Shown here: positions 32,844 through 40,348 of the stretch, piece after piece
Layout of the letters: every line of letters begins with the position of its first letter
How positions within the stretch are numbered: the first letter of the stretch is position 1
Assembly (NCBI RefSeq): GCF_003946555.1
Contig: NZ_RHOO01000006.1
Span: 1-64,000 of the forward strand
Source of the DNA: Companilactobacillus hulinensis
Lineage (GTDB): Bacteria; Bacillota; Bacilli; Lactobacillales; Lactobacillaceae
Direction of reading: 5' to 3'
Length of the DNA stretch: 64,000 nt
The notes under the pieces: generated by a model
What the model saw: only the letters and a program-made list of their open reading frames with translations
Database searches by the model: none
What the model was told of the DNA's origin: nothing
Made by a program: the position numbers and the translations under genes

Positions 32844-32871
32844 ATTAATTACTAAGAAAGGAAATAAAACA

Positions 32872-33318
32872 ATGCAAGAAATTAAAAAAGACCCCCTATA
32901 CCTGTTCATTAAGGATAGAGAATCCGTGATTAGAAATAAATTGCCACTACTATACTTTAGTGGTGAAGATGATAACCCAGCTAGTTTCTTAAGCCTATCA
33001 CCGCAGGAGAAGACCACATTAGTAGCGTGGGTACTTAATACACTGGTCAAAGGTAAGAGCATTAATACAGATATTACTTCTTATGGAATTAAACATTTAT
33101 TCGATAAGCCATTAAATGGTTTCTATGTCAAAAACGGAGTAATGAAAGGTGCAATGTTAATAGCTGGTTTCACGACTGACAATATTAAACAACGTAATTG
33201 GAGTTTCAACGTAGCAGAAGCGAGTTATAAGAACGTGCATAGAACTAACGCCCACACTCGCTATATAAACTTATTCAAGAATCGCCTACCCAATAAGGGA
33301 AAGGTGTCCCTATCATGA
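32872..33318 (+). CDS. Hypothetical phage/plasmid protein (SYGIKHLFE-like)
   Basis: The start is MQEIKKDPLY at 32872 behind AAGGAAAT, not the upstream in-frame ATG that lies within the iterons. The 148-residue product contains TSYGIKHLFDKPLNGFYVKNGVMKGAMLIAGF followed by RNWSFNV, a pattern recurring in small proteins of phages and plasmids of Firmicutes. Function unknown. It overlaps the next gene by 4 nt. Confidence 0.7.
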   Translation: MQEIKKDPLYLFIKDRESVIRNKLPLLYFSGEDDNPASFLSLSPQEKTTLVAWVLNTLVKGKSINTDITSYGIKHLFDKPLNGFYVKNGVMKGAMLIAGFTTDNIKQRNWSFNVAEASYKNVHRTNAHTRYINLFKNRLPNKGKVSLS

Positions 33319-33524
33319 TAAAACAAATACAATATTTTAATGGCACCAATATGGTTACAGCCAACCAAGGCAAGGACTATCAGGACGCCACTATACATAA
33401 TGGACAGATACATCTAACCATAGAGTACGGACTTGAAAAGATTATCAAGACAAATAATTATGAATGTATTGAACTTGATGAAGAACTGTATTCGAAACGA
33501 AACATAAAGAAAGGCAATGATTAA
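33315..33524 (+). CDS. Small hypothetical island protein
   Basis: 69 residues starting MIKQIQYFNGTNMVTANQGKDYQD; beta-rich and charged. The ATG overlaps the previous stop (ATGA). No family recognised. Confidence 0.6.
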   Translation: MIKQIQYFNGTNMVTANQGKDYQDATIHNGQIHLTIEYGLEKIIKTNNYECIELDEELYSKRNIKKGND

Positions 33525-33526
33525 CT

Positions 33527-33931
33527 ATGAAACCAAAGAAGATTTGCTCACATGCAGGTTGTAATACATTGATTGATTTTGACCAAAAGTTTTGTAGTAA
33601 ACACAACGATGTAAGTAAGTGGCGCATGAGTTATGAGGGCAAGTACAGACAGTTCTACAAGTCTAAACGTTGGATAAGGGAATCAAAACAATTCTTAATT
33701 ACTAATTGTGTTTGTGTGAAGTGTTTAGACGAAGGAATTATTAAAAAAGCAGATGTTGTTGATCACATTGTACCGTTGAAGGTGGATTGGTCTAAAAGAT
33801 TTGATCACAACAACTGGCAAGCACTATGTCACAGACATCACGGAGAGAAGACAGGAGCCGAGCAACGAGCCCGTACGAACTCCCCCACAAGTTTTAGGGG
33901 GGCTACCTTACAAACGCCTAGGGGCCGGTGA
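33527..33931 (+). CDS. HNH endonuclease of the packaging module
   Basis: Zinc-binding cysteine pairs (CSHAGC, FCSKH; CVKC) and the HNH core VVDHIVPL...NNWQALCHRHHGEKT (about residues 82-113) are complete. Such HNH proteins sit next to cos in HK97-like phages and assist terminase in cleaving DNA during packaging. The last 20 codons run through a GC-rich inverted repeat that is a cos candidate. It lies 80 bp before terS. Confidence 0.88.
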   Translation: MKPKKICSHAGCNTLIDFDQKFCSKHNDVSKWRMSYEGKYRQFYKSKRWIRESKQFLITNCVCVKCLDEGIIKKADVVDHIVPLKVDWSKRFDHNNWQALCHRHHGEKTGAEQRARTNSPTSFRGATLQTPRGR

Positions 33932-33935
33932 GGAC
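33878..33935. other. Candidate cos site
   Basis: CCCCC (33882) and GGGGGG (33897) form an inverted pair around ACAAGTTTTA, followed by CGCCTAGGGGCCGGTGAGG. This is the most GC-rich spot in the island and lies at the HNH-terS junction, where cos phages with HNH proteins keep the site. Cutting positions cannot be seen. Confidence 0.4.
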
Positions 33936-34011
33936 TTTTCTGTGAACAAAAAGCCAAGAAAATTAGCTACTCTAGTATCTTATTTATTAAATTATGAAAG
34001 GACTTGATTAA

Positions 34012-34479
34012 ATGGCAAGTGGAAGACCACCGAAATTGACGGCATACGATGGTAATATTTCAAACCAGACTAAAGCCGATAAAGAAAACACTGAAAAACA
34101 GTTATTCAGTTATAAGGATCTAAACAGTAACCCTCCCGACTATCTCAAGGGTGAAGCATTGAAAGAATGGACTCACATTGTTCCATTGCTTAAAAAAGAT
34201 AGTCCAATATCAGAACTAGACCGCGGTATGATTGTCGCTTATTGCAACACGTACGGACTTATGGTTGATTGTCAGAACGCACTTAATGAGTCAGGTACGT
34301 TTGATAGTAATGGCAAGAAAAGTCCTTATCTAGTCACACAGCAACAAGCAACGCGAGACTTAAAGAGCTATGCAACAGCCTTGGGACTAACGCTAGAAAG
34401 TCGCTCCAAGTTGGAATACACCAAGGCAAAGAATGCAGAGCCTGACGACCCTTACAGTGACATGCTGGAAAGTATTTGA
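34012..34479 (+). CDS. terS: Terminase small subunit (P27 family)
   Basis: It recognises the packaging site and loads the large subunit. The 155-residue protein starts MASGRPPKLTAYDGN and contains the P27-type helical core (ALKEWTHIVPLLKKDSPISELDRGMIVAYCNTYGLMV) and the tail ATALGLTLESRSKLEYTKA. AAAGGAC precedes its ATG. It overlaps terL by 4 nt (ATGA). Confidence 0.88.
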   Translation: MASGRPPKLTAYDGNISNQTKADKENTEKQLFSYKDLNSNPPDYLKGEALKEWTHIVPLLKKDSPISELDRGMIVAYCNTYGLMVDCQNALNESGTFDSNGKKSPYLVTQQQATRDLKSYATALGLTLESRSKLEYTKAKNAEPDDPYSDMLESI

Positions 34480-36197
34480 TGAGTGCAGCACAGGAATACG
34501 TTGACGCAGTCCTAAACGGGGACGTCATAGCTGGCAAGAAAATTATACAGGCTTGTCAGCGATTCAATAAGGATATGGAGCGACAGAGAACTAATGACTT
34601 TCCTTATTATTTTGATGAAAACATCGAAACAACGGTACTTAAATTTACCGAGTCATTGCCGACCACTGACGGTAAGAAGTTGAAACTTGCACGCTTCCAG
34701 AAATGGTTGTTATCAAACTTGTATTCGTGGCGTGAGGTCGGTACTGGTAACAAACGATTCGATCGGGCTTTTATCTCAATGGCACGTAAGAATAGTAAAA
34801 CTTATCTAGCCTCAACAATGGGCGCTATTGCGCTTCTAATAGAAAGTGAACCCGAACAAGGTAGACAGATACTATTTACAGCAAATGCCGTTAAACAAGC
34901 ACGTTTAGGCTATGACATGATGGCTAGTGAACTAAGACAAGCATGTAAACAATCACGGCTACTGGCTGGACGTTTGAAGATTAATAACTCACGTATTACT
35001 GACAAATCGAGTAATAGTTTTGCTACTGCTCTATCAAGCGACACAAGCACGTTAGATGGATACGGTGCATCATTCGCAATATGTGACGAGTTCCACGAAA
35101 GTAAGACACGCAAAGTTTACGATGCTATCAAGTCAGGAATGAACAACCAGAAGAATGGATTACTGGCAATTATCAGTACAAGCGGACTAGATACCAATTG
35201 CCCTATGTATGAAGACTATCAATTCTTATCCAAAATACTTGCTGGTAAAGATAACGCCGATCGGTATTTTATAGCCATTTGGGAAATAGACCCCGAGGAC
35301 AAAGAAACTCTATTGGATCACCCAGAAGTATGGATAAAGGCAAACCCGTTATTTGAAATTGAAGAAGTTAAAACAACAATGATGGCATCAATACGCGATG
35401 ACTTGGAACTTGGAGTTAAGCAAGATAATGCAGTACCCGTATTAGTTAAAAACTTCAATGTTTGGGAAAACGCTAAAACTAATCAGTTTATGGCAATTGA
35501 GGACTGGACAAAAGCACAGATTGACCACAAACCAGATATCACTGGCAAACCTGTATGGATCGGTATTGATTTATCCAAGACTAATGACTTATCAAGTGTT
35601 AGTTGGTTGGTTCCACTTGATAACAAACAATTCTTTATTGATTCGTTTTCATTCGTTGGGACTAAAGGCGGTATTGATACCAAAGAACGCCGTGACAATA
35701 TCAGTTATAGAAGACTTGAACAACGTGGAGAATGCGAAATAAGCACCCTAGAAAGTGGCATTATTGACTATTCAAGGATATATGACTTTATCAATAAGTT
35801 AATTGATGATAACAAACTGGACTTACAAGCCATTTGTTACGATCCCTACAACGCTAACACCTTGATCACTGACTTAGAAAAGCAAAATTATCCAATGGTT
35901 GAAGTAAGACAAGGAGCCATCACTTTATCAATACCAATCCGAGAGTTTCAGGAACAGATTTATAACAATCAGATTGTACACAGTGATAACAAACTACTTA
36001 CATACGCGGTTAACAATGCCGTATTGCGGTACGACTCACAGAACAACGTACTAATTGATAAGACTCAATACACAACCAGAATTGACCCACTTGCGGCGTT
36101 ACTTGACGCGTTCACGATCGGTAAAAACTACTTTACGGAGGCAATCAATGCAAAAGCTAAAAATGAGTATTACAAATCAGACCAGTTTACTTTTTAA
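34476..36197 (+). CDS. terL: Terminase large subunit
   Basis: The packaging motor and nuclease, 573 residues. The ATPase part has the Walker-A variant SMARKNSKT near 110 and Walker B SFAICDEFHE near 200. The C-terminal RNase-H-like nuclease carries the acidic residues of WIGIDLSKTNDLSS near 360 and a late IDPLAALLDAF. Length and motifs are complete. It is followed by an overlapping small membrane protein gene. Confidence 0.92.
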   Translation: MMSAAQEYVDAVLNGDVIAGKKIIQACQRFNKDMERQRTNDFPYYFDENIETTVLKFTESLPTTDGKKLKLARFQKWLLSNLYSWREVGTGNKRFDRAFISMARKNSKTYLASTMGAIALLIESEPEQGRQILFTANAVKQARLGYDMMASELRQACKQSRLLAGRLKINNSRITDKSSNSFATALSSDTSTLDGYGASFAICDEFHESKTRKVYDAIKSGMNNQKNGLLAIISTSGLDTNCPMYEDYQFLSKILAGKDNADRYFIAIWEIDPEDKETLLDHPEVWIKANPLFEIEEVKTTMMASIRDDLELGVKQDNAVPVLVKNFNVWENAKTNQFMAIEDWTKAQIDHKPDITGKPVWIGIDLSKTNDLSSVSWLVPLDNKQFFIDSFSFVGTKGGIDTKERRDNISYRRLEQRGECEISTLESGIIDYSRIYDFINKLIDDNKLDLQAICYDPYNANTLITDLEKQNYPMVEVRQGAITLSIPIREFQEQIYNNQIVHSDNKLLTYAVNNAVLRYDSQNNVLIDKTQYTTRIDPLAALLDAFTIGKNYFTEAINAKAKNEYYKSDQFTF

Positions 36198-36342
36198 GAA
36201 CTACCTACCAACTGTATTGCTGGTAGTTGGAATGGTAATGCTGACAATCTCAACAATGCTTATGGCAGGCTTTACATGGGCTTTATTTATAGCCGGTGTA
36301 TTCACTATCATAATTGCGTTCTTACTTGATAAGGGGGTGTAA
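36148..36342 (+). CDS. Small two-helix phage membrane protein (DUF1056-like)
   Basis: The start MQKLKMSITNQTSLL at 36148 follows ACGGAGG inside the 3' end of terL (50-nt overlap). Two hydrophobic helices (about 18-38 and 42-60) make up most of the 64 residues. Proteins of this kind lie between terL and portal in many lactobacillus phages; role unknown. Confidence 0.7.
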   Translation: MQKLKMSITNQTSLLFKNYLPTVLLVVGMVMLTISTMLMAGFTWALFIAGVFTIIIAFLLDKGV

Positions 36343-36343
36343 A

Positions 36344-36409
36344 ATGCTACCGGCACCGCGATCACCCACAAGTAAATTGATTAAAAATAATAATGAAAGG
36401 AGTAATTAA
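36344..36409 (+). CDS. Possible 21-residue ORF coupled to portal
   Basis: An ATG at 36344, behind GGGGGTGT, opens 21 codons (MLPAPRSPTSKLIKN...) that end TAA immediately before the portal ATG (TAAATG). The portal ribosome-binding site AAAGGAG lies inside it. It may serve translational coupling or be chance. Confidence 0.3.
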   Translation: MLPAPRSPTSKLIKNNNERSN

Positions 36410-37591
36410 ATGACATTTTTTAAACCAGTCAAAGCAGACAGCCACAACGCCTTTATTGATGCTGTGACTAGTCTAACAAGCGATGACAACACCACTTACT
36501 ATGGTGTAAATGCAATTAAAAACAGCGATGTTTTTAGTGCAATTAGAATACTAGCCAGTGACGTGGCAAGTAGTCCAATAGAGCTACACAAAGGCCCTAA
36601 ACCTACTAAAGCTGACAAGTATTACAGCTTATTGAACAATCGCCCTAACGATCAAGTTGATGGTTATAACTTCAAGTATGCACTAATGGTTAACCTACTG
36701 CTAAACGGTAACGCGTTCGCTGAAATTGATAACCCTGACGATCCGCAAGAGTTGCAACTAGTTAAAAACTCCAGTATGGAAGTTAAGCAAGATGACGAAA
36801 CCGGTAGACTTATATACCTTGTCAGCAACTCCAAAGGACGACAGCGCCGAGTTAATCCCGATCACATTTTACATTTCAAGTGTTTCACCATGGACGGCAT
36901 TACTGGTACAAGTCCTTTAATGAGTTTACGTGATGAGTTGGAAATACAAAACGCCGGTAACAAAATGCTTGCCAGCTTTTATAAGAATGGTATCAACTCA
37001 AACGGTATCTTAAAGGTTAAAGGATCGGACTTAGATGCTGACGCCAAGAGTAACATTCGCACAAAGTTTGAAGCAGCCAACGCGGGTGCTAGTAATACAT
37101 CACGTGTAATGATTTTGGACGAGGGACAAGAATATACACCAATGGAGGTTAACAGTGACGTAGCAAAGTTGGTAAATTCTAACGACTGGACAAGTAAACA
37201 AGTCGCCAAGGTATTTGGACTTTCCAGCTACCAATTAGGTATTGAAGAAAGCCATTCCAGCGTTGAACAAACTAACTTGAACTATGTTAATGGAACTTTA
37301 AGACATTGGTTTGATACTTTCAGTTCCGAGCTTAATTTTAAGTTATTGAGTGGCGCTGACAAGTACAATTTCAGCTTCAATACTGATGTGTTACTCACTA
37401 CCGAACCCAACGCGGTGTTAGAAAACGCGATAAAAGGTATTCAAGGTGGTGTTTTAACCATTAATGAAGCCAGAGAAAAAATGAACCTACCCCCAGTAGA
37501 TGGCGGTAATAATTTATTGGTAAGTTTGAACTATACGCACTTAGATAACATGGACGCCTACCAAAATTCAAAGAATACAGGAGAAAAATAA
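36410..37591 (+). CDS. HK97-family portal protein
   Basis: 393 residues forming the dodecameric vertex ring. Typical portal blocks are SDVFSAIRILASDVASSPIEL (about 40), YYSLLNNRPNDQ, LLLNGNAFAEI, and the GITGTSPLMSLRDELEIQNAGNKM region near 165. It starts at an ATG behind AAAGGAG and ends two bases before the protease-capsid gene. Complete. Confidence 0.92.
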   Translation: MTFFKPVKADSHNAFIDAVTSLTSDDNTTYYGVNAIKNSDVFSAIRILASDVASSPIELHKGPKPTKADKYYSLLNNRPNDQVDGYNFKYALMVNLLLNGNAFAEIDNPDDPQELQLVKNSSMEVKQDDETGRLIYLVSNSKGRQRRVNPDHILHFKCFTMDGITGTSPLMSLRDELEIQNAGNKMLASFYKNGINSNGILKVKGSDLDADAKSNIRTKFEAANAGASNTSRVMILDEGQEYTPMEVNSDVAKLVNSNDWTSKQVAKVFGLSSYQLGIEESHSSVEQTNLNYVNGTLRHWFDTFSSELNFKLLSGADKYNFSFNTDVLLTTEPNAVLENAIKGIQGGVLTINEAREKMNLPPVDGGNNLLVSLNYTHLDNMDAYQNSKNTGEK

Positions 37592-37593
37592 AT

Positions 37594-39102
37594 TTGAATA
37601 ATGAAGACAAAGAAAAACGCTTGAATACAGATGCCGGCTTATCCGCTCAACCTACCAAAGATGATGGACAAGAAAACACTGACTCAAACGCTCAACAAAA
37701 AGATAATAACACAAACGATAAGAAAACATTAAGTGGTTATGCCATTGTGTTTGGACAACCTAGCAAGGATCTAGGAGGTTTCAAAGAAGTAATTGACAAG
37801 GGCGCACTTGATGACGTTGATTTATCAGACGTGTACCTTGTTAACAATCACGACCTATCGCAAGTTCTAGCAAGTACCAAAGCTGGTACATTGAAACTCG
37901 ATACTGACGATAAAGGACTACATTTTGAAGCACAACTACCAGATACAACAACGGCCAACGACACGTACGAAAATGTCAAAGATGGCAATATCTCAAGTAT
38001 GAGTTTTAGTTTTGTCACTTCTAAAGACGGCGACGAGTTCACTAAGGACGATCAAGGCAATGTAATTAGAACCATCAAACAAGTTAAATCATTGTTCGAT
38101 GTGAGTCTGGTAGCCATTCCAGCGTATGACGATACCAACGTACAAGTAAATAAAAGATCTTATGAAGAATTTTTAAACAATAACAAAAAGGTGGAAAAAA
38201 ATATGGAACAAACAATTATTGATAACGCAAACACAGAAACAAGAAGTTTTGAGGACTATATCCGTTCAGAGGGTGAACAGCGTGACGGCTTGACAACTGA
38301 AAGTGCTAAGGTCGTAGTACCTAGTGAAGTAATCAAAGATGTATTTGATCTAAAACGCAGCAAGTACAACCTAGCTCAATACGCAACAACTAAAAATGTT
38401 GGTACCGCAGTTGGTAATTATCCCGTTGCAACTAATCAAACAGCCACACTAGCAACTAAGGAAGAACTTGCCGAAATCGCGGACGTTGATGCTGATATGT
38501 TTAAGGGTGTTGATTATAAAGTAACTACAAGAGCCGGAAAAATTTATTTGTCTAATGAACTAGTCGAAGACTCTGAAGTAAACATTGTTTCAGAAGTTAA
38601 AGCACAACTTCAAAAGTTGGTAGATAATACTGACAATTCAAACATCATGGATCTATTGAAGACATTTACTAAGGTTTCAGCAACAAGCATTGACGACCTT
38701 AAAAAAGTTTATAATGTTGACCTTGATCCAGCACTTAATAAGTCAGTAATCACTAATCAATCGGGTTTTAACTGGCTTGATACATTGAAAGATTCAGATG
38801 GGCGTTATATCTTGCAACCAAGTATTTCAGCACCAAGCGGTAAATCATTGTTTGGATCAGATGTAATTGTTGTAAGTGACAATTTATTTGCAAACTCCAA
38901 GGCTGGAGCATTCCCAATGGTTATTGGTGATATTGCACAATCAGTATTTCTAGCACGTAAGAACCAAGTGCAAGTACAATGGGACCAATTCGACAGTTAC
39001 TCTCAAGGTCTTTCAGTAGTCGTACGCAATGACTATAAAAAGATTGATGAAAACGCAGCACGATATGTTGAAATCACACCAGCTACTACACCCGCAGCTT
39101 AA
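37594..39102 (+). CDS. HK97 prohead protease-major capsid fusion
   Basis: Residues about 40-180 form the prohead protease: LSGYAIVFGQPSKDLGG, the active-site His in VNNHD near 88, and the nucleophile-region Ser in SSMSFSF near 130. Residues about 204-502 are an HK97-fold major capsid protein (SEGEQRDGLTTESAKVVVPSE, ending ARYVEITPATTPAA). The start is a TTG at 37594 with GGAGAA upstream. The two halves are one frame, with an internal start at 38203 likely to give capsid protein on its own. Fusion keeps a scaffold/protease stoichiometry in some phages. Confidence 0.9.
   Translation: MNNEDKEKRLNTDAGLSAQPTKDDGQENTDSNAQQKDNNTNDKKTLSGYAIVFGQPSKDLGGFKEVIDKGALDDVDLSDVYLVNNHDLSQVLASTKAGTLKLDTDDKGLHFEAQLPDTTTANDTYENVKDGNISSMSFSFVTSKDGDEFTKDDQGNVIRTIKQVKSLFDVSLVAIPAYDDTNVQVNKRSYEEFLNNNKKVEKNMEQTIIDNANTETRSFEDYIRSEGEQRDGLTTESAKVVVPSEVIKDVFDLKRSKYNLAQYATTKNVGTAVGNYPVATNQTATLATKEELAEIADVDADMFKGVDYKVTTRAGKIYLSNELVEDSEVNIVSEVKAQLQKLVDNTDNSNIMDLLKTFTKVSATSIDDLKKVYNVDLDPALNKSVITNQSGFNWLDTLKDSDGRYILQPSISAPSGKSLFGSDVIVVSDNLFANSKAGAFPMVIGDIAQSVFLARKNQVQVQWDQFDSYSQGLSVVVRNDYKKIDENAARYVEITPATTPAA
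38188..38205 (+). promoter_or_regulatory. Internal ribosome-binding site and ATG for separate capsid protein
   Basis: AAAAAGGTGG followed by AAAAAAAT and an in-frame ATG (38203-38205) lies between the protease and capsid parts, coding KKVEKNMEQTI. It would start a roughly 299-residue capsid protein. Confidence 0.6.
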
Positions 39103-39114
39103 TAATTAATAATT

Positions 39115-39145
39115 GGTATCGGTAAAATGCCGGTACCTTTTTATT
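39115..39145 (+). terminator. Rho-independent terminator after capsid gene
   Basis: GGTATCGG, TAAAATG, CCGGTACC and a T-rich tail lie 12 bp after the stop. Confidence 0.8.
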
Positions 39146-39149
39146 TAAT

Positions 39150-39358
39150 GGTTATACAAGTGGTAACAACCCTTTAAGGGTTTCCGTGTACGCCGAAGTG
39201 GCGTGTACAAACTATGACCAGAAAACTAGATGCAGTCATACCCGGACTGTCAATTTGTCGGTTCAGGGCTATTGTTCAAAGATGAATAACCAATAAGAGG
39301 CACCCAATTTTGAACACCCACATACATTAATTAAAATGATGAAAGGAAGTTATTATAA
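39150..39358 (+). other. Non-coding structured gap between capsid and connector genes
   Basis: About 210 bp without a coding frame. It contains CCCTTTAAGGG, a GTACGCC/GGCGTGTAC hairpin (39189-39210) and further partial repeats around ACCCGGACTGTC. AAAGGAAG before the next ATG ends it. It could be a small RNA or a leader; no promoter stands out. Confidence 0.35.
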
Positions 39359-39631
39359 ATGGTTAACGTTCAGGATCTAAAAAATAGTTTACGTATCACT
39401 CACACGTTAGATGATGACTTACTACAACGCTACCTTGATACAGCAACGGCATACGTTACTAATGCAGTTAACAGTAACGTTGACAATAAAGAATATGGCA
39501 AGTACAAACAATTCGATTTTGCAGTTAGTTTACTAGCTCAATACTGGTACAACAACCGTGGAATTGAATTGAAGAAACAAATACCAATTGAGGTTTTAGC
39601 AATGATACAACAATTAAGGGGGCTACTTTAA
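39359..39631 (+). CDS. Head-tail connector protein (gp6-like)
   Basis: 90 residues with the short helical bundle of HK97 gp6-type adaptors (LKNSLRITHTLDDDLLQRYLDTATAYVTNAV). It forms the ring below the portal that seals the head. Its stop overlaps the next start by one base. Confidence 0.82.
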   Translation: MVNVQDLKNSLRITHTLDDDLLQRYLDTATAYVTNAVNSNVDNKEYGKYKQFDFAVSLLAQYWYNNRGIELKKQIPIEVLAMIQQLRGLL

Positions 39632-39969
39632 TGGCTAAACTAGTAAATAGTCCTAGTGAACTTAACGAAGTTATAGAGTTTTCCAAACTTGGATATTATG
39701 AAGATGAGCTTATGAACCAGATTGAAGAAGATGTAAAACTTTTTAGTACATGGTGTAAAGTTATGACCCAATCACTCAAAGACTTTTCTGGCGAGGCACG
39801 CGGGTATATCACAGATAAAACTGTATTCATTATAAGATATGATCAGCCACAACCAATTGATGGAAATATGAAAGTACATTGGAATGGCGATGTATATGAG
39901 ATCACTGATATACTTAGAGATACAGCAGCTAAACAGTACGATAAGATTATTTGTAAGAAACTTAAATAA
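39631..39969 (+). CDS. Head closure / head-tail adaptor protein
   Basis: 112 residues, beta-rich, with the pattern EEDVKLFSTWCKVMT...RYDQPQPIDGNMKVHWNGDVYEITDI of SPP1 gp16-like stoppers. It is the last gene of the island. The next genes in a siphophage would be neck and tail components, and they are absent; DNA to attR is only 250 bp. Confidence 0.82.
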   Translation: MAKLVNSPSELNEVIEFSKLGYYEDELMNQIEEDVKLFSTWCKVMTQSLKDFSGEARGYITDKTVFIIRYDQPQPIDGNMKVHWNGDVYEITDILRDTAAKQYDKIICKKLK

Positions 39970-40111
39970 TTACAGGAACGCCAGCAATGGTGCTCTTTTT
40001 TTTACCCGATTAGATGACTCACTAACGAGCGCAAAAAAAATAAGATATCCGTTAAGATACCTTATCCCATGCCATGCAGCATATGTTAATTTGATGTTTT
40101 CGTGACGTCAG

Positions 40112-40127
40112 CGTGACTCACTTTTTT
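40112..40127 (+). repeat. Integrase arm-type site, right
   Basis: CGTGACTCACTTTTTT is identical to 26773-26788 and again preceded by CGTGACG. It lies about 95 bp from the core. A further AAGATATC/GATACCTT hairpin near 40045 may terminate the head operon. Otherwise 39970-40220 is empty. Confidence 0.55.
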
Positions 40128-40220
40128 CTAAAATCAGTGATAATCGGTGAAAAGTAAAAAAATGCAAAATATTGATTTATCAGTAGTTTGAGGAGTTATG
40201 CACACCCCTAAAATCTATCA

Positions 40221-40241
40221 ATGATCCCTCCCGGAATCGAA
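40221..40241. other. attR core within tRNA-Arg
   Basis: The 21-bp core shared with 26677-26697, made of the T-arm and acceptor 3' part of the tRNA. Since the tRNA here is intact, integration restored the gene. Confidence 0.9.
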
Positions 40242-40295
40242 CCGGGGACCTACTGCTTAGGAGGCAGTTGCTCTATCCAACTGGGCCAAGGGACC
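40222..40295 (-). tRNA. tRNA-Arg (anticodon CCU)
   Basis: On the minus strand GGTCCCT pairs with AGGGATC in the acceptor arm. The anticodon arm ACTGC-CTCCTAA-GCAGT carries CCT, and the T arm is CCGGTTCGATTCCGG. Discriminator A is present and CCA is not encoded. It reads AGG codons and is a common integration target. Confidence 0.93.
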
Positions 40296-40348
40296 ATAAT
40301 GACACTACTAATAATAGTGCCACCAAATTATTACAATGTAAAGATGAT

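Larger units (their letters stand above)
26677..40241. mobile_element. Capsid-forming PICI-like phage satellite integrated in tRNA-Arg(CCU)
   Basis: A 13.6-kb element between 21-bp direct repeats. It has the order integrase and repressor leftward; excisionase-like, small genes, prim-pol, helicase, origin, HNH, small and large terminase, portal, protease-capsid and two head-completion genes rightward. It encodes no tail tube, tape measure, baseplate, holin or lysin. An ordinary prophage remnant would usually lose parts at random, whereas here the head and packaging module is complete and every gene is open. Capsid-forming PICIs, known to make their own heads and borrow helper tails, have this gene content. 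An alternative is a defective siphoprophage with a clean tail-lysis deletion. Confidence 0.82.

Noticed and set aside
32637-33062. Leftward 141-residue protein
   Set aside because: It spans the iteron cluster and the start of a well-supported rightward gene; its codons are iteron copies.
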